Assembly: GCF_900104615.1 (NCBI RefSeq)
Contig: NZ_LT629939.1
Coordinates: 1,495,216-1,559,215, forward strand
Reading direction: 5' to 3'
From: Merdimmobilis hominis
GTDB lineage: Bacteria > Bacillota > Clostridia > Oscillospirales > Ruminococcaceae
DNA: 64,000 bases
Positions 8,425 through 17,493 of this stretch are shown here, one piece after another. Numbering within the stretch: the first letter of the stretch is position 1; each line of letters opens with the position of its first letter. The notes below the pieces were generated by a model that had not been told where the DNA came from, did no database searches, and saw nothing but the letters and a program-made list of their open reading frames with translations. Position numbers and translations under genes: made by a program.

Positions 8425-9285
8425 TCACCTCCCCAAATAGGATGCGTATTTTTCATACAGCGCTGGCCGCAGCCTGGCAAGGGGAGAGGCGGGGTCGCTG
8501 CTTTTTTTATACAGACCGGTGTCCAGTGAATAGAAAAGGGGGACCGAATCGTCCTCCCGCACCAAAAAACCGCCAGGGCAGGAGGCGGTCTCCACCGGGG
8601 CGATCACCGAGGTGCTGGCATTACTGACATTGACGATATACACCCCATTGTCCGCCGCCTGGAAGGCCAGCTGGCCCAGTTTTTGGCTTTGGTAGTCATA
8701 GAGGGGGATGAACTGGCTGGAGAGGATGATCTCCGCCCCGGATAGGGCTGCTGCCCGCAGAATTTCCGGCCGGTAGATGTCCACATCCACCGCCAAGAAC
8801 AGGTTGCCGAACTTCGTGCGGACGATATTCAGGTCGGTGGAGCGGCTAAGCGTCCCCCGGTAGGAGAGGTTGAGAGATACCGCCCGCTGCCCGCCGATGA
8901 TCTTCCCCTTGTCGTCAAACAAAAAGAGGCAAAGGTAGCCGTCGGCCACCACCCGGCTAGTGAGCAGGTAAACCCCATAACTTTGGGCATACTTTTTACA
9001 GGAAGCCAAAAAATTCTGGTTGTCCCACTGGGCGACATAGTTTTTGATATCGGAAAAAATCACCAGGTCGGTGCCCTCCACCGGAGGGGTCAGCGGCCGG
9101 GTGACACACAGGTGAATCAGCGACATAGAAACATTACCCGCCATTTCTCCGGCGCTGGGGATGGCAACGCCCACCCCGCCGGAAGGCGGGCGCTCCGACG
9201 GGCCAAGCCGCCTAAAAAATTTTTGTGGTTTGCCGCAAACCCATCTTTCCAAAACAGCCATGGGGCGGCGTTTGTGCCGTGGCAT
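8425..9285 (-). CDS. Nitrilase-fold protein lacking the catalytic cysteine (upstream copy)
   Basis: About 286 residues if the ATG at 9285 is used. The longer frame to 9417 starts upstream of the likely transcription start, and no start has a clear RBS. It shares the nitrilase layout with the next gene: YGVYLLTSRVVADGYL, LFLAVDVDIYRPEILRAAAL, GAEIILSSQF, DNGVYIVNVSNAST. The position of the nucleophilic Cys (normally ICYDxRFPE) is Val/Asp here (AVDVDIYRPE), and the Glu loop reads VIFSDI. It is probably a pseudoenzyme. The two genes overlap and form a unit divergent from spoVAC. Confidence 0.65.
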   Translation of the reverse strand: MPRHKRRPMAVLERWVCGKPQKFFRRLGPSERPPSGGVGVAIPSAGEMAGNVSMSLIHLCVTRPLTPPVEGTDLVIFSDIKNYVAQWDNQNFLASCKKYAQSYGVYLLTSRVVADGYLCLFLFDDKGKIIGGQRAVSLNLSYRGTLSRSTDLNIVRTKFGNLFLAVDVDIYRPEILRAAALSGAEIILSSQFIPLYDYQSQKLGQLAFQAADNGVYIVNVSNASTSVIAPVETASCPGGFLVREDDSVPLFYSLDTGLYKKSSDPASPLARLRPALYEKYASYLGR

Positions 9286-9351
9286 CCACAAATCAACGGT
9301 GTGCCAGGCAAGGGAACCAATGGGTATAAAAGCTGTTTGAAACACTACTTT

Positions 9352-9360
9352 ATTATAGCA
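9352..9360 (-). promoter_or_regulatory. Extended -10 promoter for the nitrilase-like pair
   Basis: Minus-strand TGCTATAAT, a perfect -10 with the TGn extension. The -35 position carries no good match. This places transcription start near 9345 and rules out the upstream ATG at 9417. Confidence 0.55.
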
Positions 9361-9502
9361 AAACCCCAGGGAAATTGCGATAGGATTTTTGCGGATTTCC
9401 CCTCTGAGGAGCGCCATCGGATGAAAAACAGCGAAATTTGCCGAATCTCCGTTTCGGTAAATACAGCCACCCTCACTCCACCCTGCGGCGGCGGGGATTC
9501 TT

Positions 9503-9531
9503 ACATAGTTTTTGAAAAGTAGGATACACTA
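9503..9531 (+). promoter_or_regulatory. Possible forespore sigma (SigF/SigG) promoter for spoVA
   Basis: GGATACACTA (9522-9531) fits the SigF -10 pattern GGnnAnAnTn, with ACATA (9503-9507) 14 nt upstream as a -35-like match to GYATA. SigG recognises similar sites and controls spoVA in Bacillus. This is a motif match only. Confidence 0.4.
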
Positions 9532-9576
9532 ACGGCGAACGCATCCCGTTTAAAAGAACAATGAGGTGAAAAAACC

Positions 9577-10014
9577 ATGACCAACAAGGACTATGAACAG
9601 CTCAACAAGAAGGCATCGCCCCCTTCCAAGAGCTATATCAACATCCCCTACGCTTTTCTCATCGGCGGAATCATCTGCACCTTGGGCGAGTTTTTGAGCA
9701 ATACCTACCAGGGGATGGGAATGGAGCAGGATACCGCAGGGGCGGTGGTCAGCGTGACCTTGGTCTTTCTCTCCGCCCTGCTGACCGGGCTAAAAATCTA
9801 TGATAAAATCGCCAAACACGGCGGCGCAGGAACCCTGGTCCCCATCACCGGCTTTGCCAACGCTGTGGTCTCCCCGGCGCTGGAGTTCAAAAGCGAGGGG
9901 ATGATCTTGGGCTTGGGGGCCAAGATGTTCGTCATCGCCGGGCCGGTTATTGTGTACGGCATTAGTGCCAGCATCGTATACGGCATCATTATATTCCTGT
10001 TTAAACTGTATTAA
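9577..10014 (+). CDS. spoVAC: Stage V sporulation protein AC
   Basis: 145 residues with four predicted membrane segments (IPYAFLIGGIICTLGEFLSN; AVVSVTLVFLSALLTGL; the TLVPITGFANAVVSPALEFK re-entrant type segment; FVIAGPVIVYGISASIVYGI). SpoVAC is an inner-membrane component of the channel that moves dipicolinic acid into the forespore and releases it at germination. TGAGGTG lies before the ATG. It is first in a spoVACDE unit, the minimal clostridial set. Confidence 0.93.
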   Translation: MTNKDYEQLNKKASPPSKSYINIPYAFLIGGIICTLGEFLSNTYQGMGMEQDTAGAVVSVTLVFLSALLTGLKIYDKIAKHGGAGTLVPITGFANAVVSPALEFKSEGMILGLGAKMFVIAGPVIVYGISASIVYGIIIFLFKLY

Positions 10015-10028
10015 AGGAGGGAAACGCG

Positions 10029-11078
10029 ATGTCGTCTAAACTTGGAAAATACACCTACCGGATGGACAACCCGCCATCGGTGCTGGCCTACGCCGCCATC
10101 GGCTCCAAAAAGGAATCGGAGGGGCCTCTCGCCAGTTATTTTGACATTATCAACGAAGATACTACCTTTGGGGAAAAGTCCTGGGAAAAGGCGGAGAGCC
10201 GCCTCCAGAAGGATGCGGTCAATAAGGCCCTGTCCAAAATCCAGCTGAGCACCGGGGATATCGACTGTGTGTTTGCCGGCGACCTGCTCAACCAGTGCAT
10301 CGGCGCCACCTTTGGCCTGCGGGAGATGGGCATCCCCTTTGTGGGGATTTACGGAGCCTGCTCCAACATGGCGGAAGGGCTGGCCCTCTCCGCCCTCATG
10401 GTGGACGGCGGGGCGATGAAAAAAACCATCGCCGTCACATCCTCCCACTTTTGTACCGCAGAGCGGCAGTACCGCTTCCCCTTGGAATACGGCGGCCAGC
10501 GCCCCCTGACGGCCCAGTGGACAGTCACCGGCTCCGGCGCGGCCATCGTGGGGGAGAGGGTGTCCCCCCCTTATATTAAGGCGGTGACCCTGGGCTGTAT
10601 TGAGGACTTGGGCATCAAAGACGCCAACAACATGGGCGCGGCTATGGCCCCTGCGGCGGCGGCGACCATCAAGCGCTTCTTTGAGGACACTTGCACCGTC
10701 CCGGATAACTACGACCTGATTTTGACCGGCGACCTGGGCCAGGTGGGTTCCGATCTGCTCCACCAGCTTTTGGAGCGGGAGGGCTATCACCTGGGCAAAA
10801 AACAGGCCGACTGCGGCCTGCTCATCTACGACCGGGAGACCCAGGACGTCCACGCCGGTGGCTCGGGCTGCGGGTGCAGCGCCTCGGTGCTCTGTTCTTA
10901 TATCCTTCCCGCAGTCAAGGACGGGCGGATCAAAAACATGCTATTCGTGGCAACCGGTGCCCTTTTAAGCCCCACCAGTGTGCAGCAGGGGGAATCCATC
11001 CCCGGCATTGCCCATTTGATCCACCTTTCGGCGGACGACGACACCAAAACCCGCCCATCCACCGCAGGAGGTATGTAA
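10029..11078 (+). CDS. spoVAD: Stage V sporulation protein AD
   Basis: 349 residues with a thiolase/ketoacyl-synthase-like fold (GIYGACSNMAEGLALSALMV; YRFPLEYGGQRPLTAQWTVT; GSGAAIVGE). The SpoVAD family binds dipicolinic acid at the forespore membrane and has no acyltransferase role. AAAGGAGGG is 6 nt before the ATG and the spoVAC stop is 14 nt upstream. Length and neighbours match. Confidence 0.95.
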   Translation: MSSKLGKYTYRMDNPPSVLAYAAIGSKKESEGPLASYFDIINEDTTFGEKSWEKAESRLQKDAVNKALSKIQLSTGDIDCVFAGDLLNQCIGATFGLREMGIPFVGIYGACSNMAEGLALSALMVDGGAMKKTIAVTSSHFCTAERQYRFPLEYGGQRPLTAQWTVTGSGAAIVGERVSPPYIKAVTLGCIEDLGIKDANNMGAAMAPAAAATIKRFFEDTCTVPDNYDLILTGDLGQVGSDLLHQLLEREGYHLGKKQADCGLLIYDRETQDVHAGGSGCGCSASVLCSYILPAVKDGRIKNMLFVATGALLSPTSVQQGESIPGIAHLIHLSADDDTKTRPSTAGGM

Positions 11079-11079
11079 T

Positions 11080-11448
11080 ATGGAACTGTTTTTGGAATAT
11101 CTGAAGGCCTTTGTGGTGGGCGGCGCCATCTGTGCCATCGGCCAAGTGCTCATCGACTACACCAAGCTGACCCCTGCCCGAATTTTGGTCTCCTTTGTGG
11201 TGGCCGGCGTGATTTTGGGCGGCCTGGGTGTGTATCAGCCCCTCATCGAATTTGCCGGGGCGGGGGCCACCGTCCCCTTGACTGGATTCGGCTCCCTTTT
11301 GGCCAAAGGGGTGAAGACCGCCGTCCAGGAGAAAGGGCTCCTGGGGGCGTTGACCGGGGGCTTCACCGCTTCTTCCGCCGGCATCGGCGCCGCGGTGTTC
11401 TTCGGCCTGTTGGTCGCCCTGATCTTCAAGCCCGGCGATAAGGCGTAA
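11080..11448 (+). CDS. spoVAE: Stage V sporulation protein AE
   Basis: 122 residues, hydrophobic throughout (FVVGGAICAIGQVLIDYTKL; ILVSFVVAGVILGGLGVYQP; GATVPLTGFGSLLAKGV), matching the SpoVAE(b) membrane subunit of the dipicolinate channel. The start ATG follows the spoVAD stop by one base, with GGAGG inside the spoVAD end, so translation is coupled. Confidence 0.93.
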   Translation: MELFLEYLKAFVVGGAICAIGQVLIDYTKLTPARILVSFVVAGVILGGLGVYQPLIEFAGAGATVPLTGFGSLLAKGVKTAVQEKGLLGALTGGFTASSAGIGAAVFFGLLVALIFKPGDKA

Positions 11449-11453
11449 ACAAA

Positions 11454-11500
11454 AAAGCGGACGGCATGACACAGGTGGTCACAGCGGTCCGCTTTGTATT
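11454..11500 (+). terminator. Terminator after spoVAE
   Basis: AAAGCGGAC (11454-11462) pairs with GTCCGCTTT (11487-11495); a second TGAC/GTCA pairing lies inside the loop. It is followed by GTATTTTC. It ends the spoVA unit. Confidence 0.7.
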
Positions 11501-11540
11501 TTCTCGCCCTAGGGGATTTTGTTGGCGTCAAAGGACGCAA

Positions 11541-11574
11541 AAAAGCAGTCCCGCACACGGCTGCGAGGCTGCTT
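11541..11574 (-). terminator. Terminator after rpsT
   Basis: Minus-strand AAGCAG-CCTCGCA...TGCGGGA-CTGCTT stem followed by TTTTTG. It lies 30 nt downstream of the rpsT stop. Confidence 0.8.
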
Positions 11575-11605
11575 GATTTTGCCTTGATGCAGGATCTAAA
11601 GTCCA

Positions 11606-11866
11606 TTAGCCAATTGCATTCAGCTTGCTGGCCAGTTTGGACTTCTTTCTAGCTGCGCAGTTTTTGTGGAGCAGGCCTTTGGCGGCAGCTTGATCAATTT
11701 TCTTTATTGCAAGCTTAACAGCTTCCTCTTTATCCTCGGCTCCGGTGGAGAGAGCGACATCCGCTTTCTTCAGAACGGTTTTCAGGTAGGATCTGGTAGC
11801 TTTGTTCTGCTGGGTTTTGGTGGCAATCACCTTGACTCTTTTCTTAGCAGATTTGATGTTCGGCAT
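11606..11866 (-). CDS. rpsT: Ribosomal protein S20
   Basis: 86 residues: MPNIKSAKKRVKVIATKTQQ start, then NKATRSYLKTVLKK, and C-terminal GLLHKNCAARKKSKLASKLN, all diagnostic of S20, an early 16S rRNA binder of the 30S body. GGAGGTGT is 4-5 nt before the ATG. It is transcribed alone, divergently from gpr, as in many Firmicutes. Confidence 0.98.
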   Translation of the reverse strand: MPNIKSAKKRVKVIATKTQQNKATRSYLKTVLKKADVALSTGAEDKEEAVKLAIKKIDQAAAKGLLHKNCAARKKSKLASKLNAIG

Positions 11867-11902
11867 CGTTACACCTCCTTACTCTACATGACAGTACAAG
11901 TT

Positions 11903-11931
11903 ATAATACCATTTTTTTAATGGAATTGCAA
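11903..11931 (-). promoter_or_regulatory. SigA promoter for rpsT
   Basis: Minus strand: TTGCAA (11931-11926), a 17-nt spacer, TATTAT (11908-11903). The spacing is ideal. Transcription would start about 30 nt before the rpsT ATG. Confidence 0.75.
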
Positions 11932-11997
11932 CTGGATCTGAAAGATTTTTCAATTTTTCAGACAAAAATATTTTACCATAAAGGAGCGGTCAGTTCA

Positions 11998-12897
11998 ATG
12001 GGAATTCGCACAGATTTGGCCATCGAAAGCACAAAAATAGAGGGGGGAATCCCCCAAAAAGGGGTGGAAATTGACCAATACCGGGGGGGAGAGCTCTCTT
12101 TTACCGCAGTGGAGGTAAAAACCCGGGAGGCAGCCCAGGCCATCGGCAAGCCGGTGGGCCGGTATATCACAGCAGAGCTTTCCTCCCCCAGCGACCTGGC
12201 TGAAGCCCGGACTGGGGAAGCAGCCGCCATCGCCGGGGAGCTGCGCCGCCTACTGCCCCAGGAGGGGACAGTTTTGGTGGTGGGCTTGGGCAACCGGGAA
12301 ATCACCCCCGACGCCCTGGGCCCCTTGGTGATCTCCGACGTGCTGGCCACCCGCCATTTTGAAGGGCGCCTTATGGAGGAGAGCGGCCTTTCCTCCCTGC
12401 GGCCGGTGGCGTCCCTGGCCCCCGGGGTGCTGGGCCAAACAGGCATGGAGACCGGCGAGATCATCCGGTCGGTGGTAGGGGAGATAGAGCCGGCGGCGGT
12501 CATCGCCATCGACGCCTTGGCGGCCCGGTCCCTCTCCCGGCTGGGGTGTACCATCCAATTGGCGGACTGCGGCATCGCCCCCGGTTCCGGCGTGGCCAAC
12601 CGCCGCAAAGAGTTGAGTCAGGAGACTTTGGGGGTACCGGTGATCTCTATGGGCATCCCCACGGTGGTAGATGGGGAGACCCTGGCCTTTGACCTGTTAT
12701 ACCGGCCGGAGGGAACCAGCGAAGAGAGTATGGAGCAGCTGCGTCAGATGTTCCAGCCCCAGGGCCGGTCGATGATGGTCACCCCCCGGGAGGTGGACCA
12801 GATGGTGGAGCGGGGGGCAAAACTCATCTCCATGGCCATCAATCTGGCCCTCCAGCCGGACCTTTCTGCCGAGGAGATCACCTACCTGCTGGCCTAA
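11998..12897 (+). CDS. gpr: Germination protease (SASP endopeptidase)
   Basis: 299 residues from the ATG at 11998, with AAAGGAG 12 nt upstream; the frame extends to 11920 but without an RBS. GPR is made as a zymogen in the forespore and degrades small acid-soluble spore proteins at germination. Conserved blocks include VLVVGLGNREITPDALGPLV, GQTGMETGEII, and AVIAIDALAARSLSRL with the Asp proposed to be catalytic, then ADCGIAPGSGV and GIPTVVDGETL. Its neighbour spoIIP is the usual partner (gpr-spoIIP operon). Confidence 0.96.
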   Translation: MGIRTDLAIESTKIEGGIPQKGVEIDQYRGGELSFTAVEVKTREAAQAIGKPVGRYITAELSSPSDLAEARTGEAAAIAGELRRLLPQEGTVLVVGLGNREITPDALGPLVISDVLATRHFEGRLMEESGLSSLRPVASLAPGVLGQTGMETGEIIRSVVGEIEPAAVIAIDALAARSLSRLGCTIQLADCGIAPGSGVANRRKELSQETLGVPVISMGIPTVVDGETLAFDLLYRPEGTSEESMEQLRQMFQPQGRSMMVTPREVDQMVERGAKLISMAINLALQPDLSAEEITYLLA

Positions 12898-13034
12898 CTG
12901 GCTGGCCTGCGCCCACCCCGCTAGGGGAGAAAATCCCCAGGTAAGGGCTTGTCATATCCGCCGGGTGAACTGAATATCCATGAGGGTAGACAGGTCGCTT
13001 CAGACCGAGTGCAGCGGACGTGGAGGGTGGACAG

Positions 13035-14177
13035 TTGAGAAGGAAAAGACAGACAAATCCCAAGGGAATCCTATCAGTTCTAGCCCTCTTGGCAGCGGGC
13101 CTTATGATGTTGCCCCTGGCCAAGGGGATCTCCTCCACTGCGGCAATGCCTGCCCTGGAGGAATTGACCCGCCAGGCGGCATTCCTCTCGGTGGCGTTAT
13201 CCATGCCTGAAGGGGGGATCGCCCTGTTGGAGGAGCGGTTCAATTCCGAATTGTTCACCAAGGATGAAGTCCCCGATCCCCTGCTGGAAACGCCGGTGCC
13301 CTCCCCCAAGCCCAGTGAAAATTCCAGCAGTGCCCAGCCGGAAAAGAAAAAAGATCCGCCCCCTGAAATTGAGGAGAGATACCGGGGCAACATATCGGAA
13401 GAGGACCTTTCCGGGGCCGGAGGCGCGGCGCTGATCGCGGCAGGCAACGGGAGAATCCGCAACTATACCAAACTCACAGGGGAGCGAATCGCCGCCGAAC
13501 TGGAGAAGCCCATCGATCTGGGGCTTGTGCCAGGCGGACCTCAGGTGCTGATCATCCACACCCATGCCACCGAGAGCTATGAGGAGTATGACACCGGCTA
13601 TTACGATACCCGCAACGGCTGGCGCAGCACCGACGACAGTGAGAATATGGTAGCAGTGGGCAATGCCTTGGCCAAGAAGTTAGAGGAAAATGGCATTGGG
13701 GTCATTCACGACGCCACGCAGCACGATTACCCGTCCTACAACGGCTCCTACCAACGCAGTGCTGAAACCATCAAAAAGCACCTGGCCCAAAACCCCAGCA
13801 TTCGCATCGTGCTGGACGTCCACCGGGACGGTATCCAGCGCACCGACACCTTAATTGTCAAACCCACCACAGTGATCAATGGGCGAAAGGCGGCCCAGCT
13901 GATGATCATTGCCGGGTGTGACGACGGCACCATGAATATGCCGGGTTGGAGTGAAAACCTCCGGTTTGCCGGCCGGCTGGTGGACGCGGTGGAGACCGAT
14001 TCCCCCACCCTGATGCGCCCGGTGATGTTCTGCTACCGCAAGTACAACCAGGATCTGGCCCCAGGCTCCCTGCTGCTGGAATTCGGCAGCCAGGCCAACA
14101 CCTTAGAGGAAGCCATTTATACGGCGGAACTGGTGGGTCAATCCCTGGCCGACCTCCTCCACGAGCTGGGGGTGTAG
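13035..14177 (+). CDS. spoIIP: Stage II sporulation protein P
   Basis: About 380 residues from the TTG at 13035, chosen because GGAGGG lies 7-8 nt upstream; a GTG at 13020 would overlap that site. It has a basic N terminus, one membrane anchor (ILSVLALLAAGLMMLPLA) and a low-complexity Pro/Ser/Glu linker (residues ~90-120). The amidase/endopeptidase domain carries VLIIHTHATESYEEY with the zinc-binding His and Glu. SpoIIP works with SpoIID and SpoIIM to thin septal peptidoglycan during engulfment. It follows gpr after a 137-nt gap in which no promoter was assigned. Confidence 0.95.
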   Translation: MRRKRQTNPKGILSVLALLAAGLMMLPLAKGISSTAAMPALEELTRQAAFLSVALSMPEGGIALLEERFNSELFTKDEVPDPLLETPVPSPKPSENSSSAQPEKKKDPPPEIEERYRGNISEEDLSGAGGAALIAAGNGRIRNYTKLTGERIAAELEKPIDLGLVPGGPQVLIIHTHATESYEEYDTGYYDTRNGWRSTDDSENMVAVGNALAKKLEENGIGVIHDATQHDYPSYNGSYQRSAETIKKHLAQNPSIRIVLDVHRDGIQRTDTLIVKPTTVINGRKAAQLMIIAGCDDGTMNMPGWSENLRFAGRLVDAVETDSPTLMRPVMFCYRKYNQDLAPGSLLLEFGSQANTLEEAIYTAELVGQSLADLLHELGV

Positions 14178-14267
14178 GGGGCGTAGCGCCTTGCATAGTC
14201 AGGCCGGGGATGCCTCCGGCCCTCTTGTAAACTGTGTTTTAAGAAAGCAAAAGGATGTGAAAGACCA

Positions 14268-14573
14268 ATGAGACAAAAACTGCGGGGCTTTGCCGCCGCC
14301 TTTTTTCTGACCCTCCTTTTTGTGGGTGGGATAGCGGGGATGACCGCCGTGGGATACCAAGCCAGTCAGGCCCTCCCCGCCGACGGTTGGGTGGAATTGG
14401 CCCGGGAAGGGGAGACGCTGCGGCTCTCCCTTTCCGGCAAGGAGTTCTCCTTCCGCATCACCCCCCTGGAACAGCTGCGCCATCTGGTGGAGCAATACCC
14501 CACCGTCTTTATCCCCCGGTCGGTGCGGTTCACCGTGGGGGTGCTGGCTTTGGCGAAGCCCCGAATCCCGTAA
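14268..14573 (+). CDS. Small secreted or membrane-anchored protein, unknown
   Basis: 101 residues, not recognised. The first ~35 residues are a basic start plus hydrophobic helix (FAAAFFLTLLFVGGIAGMTA), a signal peptide or anchor. The rest (VELAREGETLRLSLSGKEFS...) has two predicted strands and a short helix outside the membrane. AAAGGATGTGAAAG precedes the ATG. It lies between spoIIP and lepA and could be a late gene of the gpr-spoIIP unit. The coding call rests on the RBS and signal-like start. Confidence 0.55.
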   Translation: MRQKLRGFAAAFFLTLLFVGGIAGMTAVGYQASQALPADGWVELAREGETLRLSLSGKEFSFRITPLEQLRHLVEQYPTVFIPRSVRFTVGVLALAKPRIP

Positions 14574-14611
14574 AAGTAGGGGAAATGCAGGGAGAATTTA
14601 CAAAGCGGCAA

Positions 14612-14641
14612 TTGCGCTGGGGCGGGAATATGTGCTACAAT
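14612..14641 (+). promoter_or_regulatory. SigA promoter for lepA
   Basis: TTGCGC (14612-14617), an 18-nt spacer and TACAAT (14636-14641) with a TGC extension. It leaves a leader of about 110 nt. Confidence 0.6.
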
Positions 14642-14757
14642 GATTGCATTGCAGGCGTCGGGGAAACATCCTGGCCGCAGGCAGATGATGGGGATACCGG
14701 AAGGGGTTCCCCGGATCTACATAACATTCAAGCAGAATAGAAAGTGGAGTAACAACA

Positions 14758-16563
14758 ATGTCCAACAGACGTGAAAATATCCGTAACTTTTGTATCATTG
14801 CCCACATCGACCACGGCAAAAGCACTTTGGCCGACCGGCTTTTGGAGTGCACCTCCACCGTGGCCCAGCGGGACATGGAGGAACAGCTCCTGGACAATAT
14901 GGACATCGAGCGGGAGCGGGGCATCACCATCAAGGCCCGTGCGGTCAAGATGCTCTACACCGCTAAGGATGGCAAGGAGTATGACCTGAACCTGATCGAC
15001 ACCCCCGGCCATGTGGACTTCAACTATGAGGTCTCCCGGTCGCTGGCCGCCTGCGAGGGGGCGGTCCTGGTGGTGGACGCCTCCCAGGGAATTGAGGCTC
15101 AGACGCTGGCCAACACCTACCTGGCCGTGGAGCATGATTTGGAGATCGTCCCGGTCATCAACAAAATCGACCTGCCCTCTGCCGACCCGGAGCGGGTGGC
15201 CCAGGAAATTGAGGATGTCATCGGCATCCCCGCCTTGGATGCGCCCCGGATCTCCGCTAAAAATGGCATCAACATCGAAGAGGTGCTGGAGCGGGTGGTC
15301 GCCGACATCCCCGCCCCCAAAGGGGAGGAGGACGCCCCCCTCAAAGCCCTCATCTTCGACTCGTATTATGACAGTTACAAAGGGGTCATCGTCTATGTCC
15401 GGGTGATGGATGGGGTCATCCGCCCCGGCATGCGCATCCGCATGATGTCCACCGGCGCAGAGTTCACCGTGGTGGAGACCGGGTACCTGACCCCAACCAG
15501 CCTGCGCCCCGCCAAGGAGGTTTACGCCGGCCAGGTAGGCTATATCGCCGCCAGCATCAAAACGGTGCAGGATACCGCCGTGGGCGACACTGTCACCGAT
15601 GCGGACAACCCTGCCCTAGAGGCCCTGCCGGGTTACCGCAAGGTCAACCCCATGGTGTTTTCCGGCATCTACCCGGTGGATGGCGCCAAATACCCCGATT
15701 TAAAGGACGCCCTGGAAAAATTGCAGCTCAACGATGCCTCCCTCAGCTATGAACCGGAGACTTCGGTTGCCCTGGGCTTTGGTTTCCGCTGCGGCTTTTT
15801 GGGCTTGCTTCACATGGAGATCATCCAGGAACGGCTGGAGCGGGAATACAACTTGGACTTGATCACCACCGCCCCAAGCGTGGTGTATAAGATCCATCTG
15901 ACCAACGGGGAGACGGTGGAGATCGACAACCCCACCAACTACCCCGACCCAGCCCTCATCGCCTCGGCGGAGGAGCCGATGGTCAAGGCCAGCATCTTTA
16001 CCCCCAGCCAGTATATCGGCAACATTATGGAATTGTGCCAGGAGCGGCGGGGCGTCTACTTCGACACCAAATACCTGGACACCGACCGGGTAGAGCTCCA
16101 CTATGAGCTGCCCCTCAATGAGATTGTCTACGATTTCTTCGACGCACTCAAATCCCGGACCAAGGGTTACGCCTCCTTCGACTACGAATTGGCGGGCTAC
16201 CAGCCCTCCAAGCTGGTCAAGCTGGACATCCTCCTCAACGGGGAGGTGGTGGACGCCCTCTCCTTCATCGTCCACGCGGACAAAGCTTACAGCCGGGCCC
16301 GCAAAATGGCGGAAAAGCTCAAGGAACACATCCCACGCCAGCTGTTTGAGGTGCCCATCCAGGCGTCCATCGGCGGCAAGGTCATCGCCCGGGAGACGGT
16401 CAAGGCCATGCGCAAGGACGTCCTTGCCAAATGCTATGGCGGCGACATCACCCGGAAAAAGAAACTGTTGGAAAAACAAAAGGAAGGCAAAAAACGGATG
16501 CGCCAGCTGGGCTCGGTGGAAGTGCCCCAGGAGGCGTTTATGGCGGTCCTCAAGCTGGACTAA
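14758..16563 (+). CDS. lepA: Elongation factor 4 (LepA GTPase)
   Basis: 601 residues, the normal length. G motifs are visible: AHIDHGKST (G1), GITIKA (G2), DTPGHVDF (G3), NKIDLPSAD (G4). The C-terminal LepA-specific domain ends [19 protein letters not shown]4 is a translational GTPase acting on ribosomes during stress and biogenesis. In Firmicutes lepA often neighbours hemW, gpr, spoIIP and rpsT, exactly as found here. Confidence 0.97.
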   Translation: MSNRRENIRNFCIIAHIDHGKSTLADRLLECTSTVAQRDMEEQLLDNMDIERERGITIKARAVKMLYTAKDGKEYDLNLIDTPGHVDFNYEVSRSLAACEGAVLVVDASQGIEAQTLANTYLAVEHDLEIVPVINKIDLPSADPERVAQEIEDVIGIPALDAPRISAKNGINIEEVLERVVADIPAPKGEEDAPLKALIFDSYYDSYKGVIVYVRVMDGVIRPGMRIRMMSTGAEFTVVETGYLTPTSLRPAKEVYAGQVGYIAASIKTVQDTAVGDTVTDADNPALEALPGYRKVNPMVFSGIYPVDGAKYPDLKDALEKLQLNDASLSYEPETSVALGFGFRCGFLGLLHMEIIQERLEREYNLDLITTAPSVVYKIHLTNGETVEIDNPTNYPDPALIASAEEPMVKASIFTPSQYIGNIMELCQERRGVYFDTKYLDTDRVELHYELPLNEIVYDFFDALKSRTKGYASFDYELAGYQPSKLVKLDILLNGEVVDALSFIVHADKAYSRARKMAEKLKEHIPRQLFEVPIQASIGGKVIARETVKAMRKDVLAKCYGGDITRKKKLLEKQKEGKKRMRQLGSVEVPQEAFMAVLKLD

Positions 16564-16658
16564 GCCCCGGTTTGCCCTCGTTCATCCCGGGGGATTGGCC
16601 AAAGCCCTTCCCCCGGTGCCCGTATAGGGGAGAATTTTGACGGCCTTGGAGGCGCAGT

Positions 16659-17186
16659 ATGGACAATCAGCAAAAGTTCCGAAAAATTATGAAGGAATGG
16701 GTCATCCCGGTGGTGCTGGAGATCATCGTTGTCCTGTTCTTTGTCAAAAATGTGGCGTTCCTCATCCGGGTGCCCACCGGCTCGATGATCCCCACCATCG
16801 ACGAAAAAAGCTGGCTGGTGGCAACCCGCATCCACAACCCAGAAAAACGGGTGGAGCGGGGGGACATCATCGCCTTTTACTCTGACGAGCTGGACAAGAT
16901 GCTGATTAAGCGCTGCATCGGCCTGCCGGGGGAGACGGTGGACATCGACGACGACGGCCAGGTCTACATCGACGGCGAGCTGCTCAACGAAGAGTATGTG
17001 GTCTATCACTCAGGGGTCAGCGGCCACTTTGAAGTGCCTGAGGGGAGCTATTTCTTCCTGGGGGACAACCGGAGCGGCTCGTTGGATGCCCGGTTCTGGG
17101 AAGACCCCTATATCCCGGCAGAGAAGGTCTACGGCCAGGCCCACTTTACCCTTTGGCCCCTTGACAATTTTGGGCCGCTGAAATAA
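16659..17186 (+). CDS. lepB: Signal peptidase I
   Basis: 175 residues, Gram-positive type with one N-terminal membrane anchor (WVIPVVLEIIVVLFFVKNVA). Catalytic Ser42 sits in VPTGSMIPT and the general-base Lys84 in MLIKRCIGLPGE; YFFLGDNRSGSLDAR is the conserved GDN box. It cleaves Sec signal peptides at the outer membrane face. The spacing from lepA is 95 nt and the RBS is weak (CTTGGAGG, 9 nt upstream). Confidence 0.96.
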   Translation: MDNQQKFRKIMKEWVIPVVLEIIVVLFFVKNVAFLIRVPTGSMIPTIDEKSWLVATRIHNPEKRVERGDIIAFYSDELDKMLIKRCIGLPGETVDIDDDGQVYIDGELLNEEYVVYHSGVSGHFEVPEGSYFFLGDNRSGSLDARFWEDPYIPAEKVYGQAHFTLWPLDNFGPLK

Positions 17187-17212
17187 CCGGATAGGAAAAG
17201 GAGGAACCCCCG

Positions 17213-17431
17213 TTGGAAGAGACCATACGCCCCGGCCGGTACCGGCACTTTAAAGGCAAGGAATACCGGGTGCTGTACACCGCTACCCACAGTGAGACCC
17301 TGGAACCCTATGTAGTCTACCAAGCTCTGTACGGGGAGGGCGGCATATGGGTTCGCCCCGCCTCCATGTGGAACGAACTGGTGGAGCGGGACGGCAAAGC
17401 CATCCAGCGGTTTACCTTTATAGAAGAATAA
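17213..17431 (+). CDS. DUF1653 domain protein
   Basis: 72 residues from a TTG start 8 nt after AAAGGAGGA. RPGRYRHFKGKEYRVLYTAT, YVVYQALYGEGGIWVRP and ERDGKAIQRF match DUF1653, a small single-domain family of unknown function. It closely follows lepB and is then closed by a terminator, so it probably ends the lepB transcript. Confidence 0.85.
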   Translation: MEETIRPGRYRHFKGKEYRVLYTATHSETLEPYVVYQALYGEGGIWVRPASMWNELVERDGKAIQRFTFIEE

Positions 17432-17445
17432 CGCCTTTCATGGCA

Positions 17446-17483
17446 AAAACCGGGCTGGGATTTCATCCCCAGCCCGGTTTTTT
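17446..17483 (+). terminator. Bidirectional terminator
   Basis: AAAACCGGGCTGGG / CCCAGCCCGGTTTTTT stem with an 8-nt loop and T/A tracts on both sides. It separates the DUF1653 gene from the convergent nucleotidyltransferase gene. Confidence 0.9.
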
Positions 17484-17493
17484 CATGGATAGA

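Noticed and set aside
12250..12608. Antisense ORFs over gpr
   Set aside because: No RBS; gpr itself matches its family along its full length.
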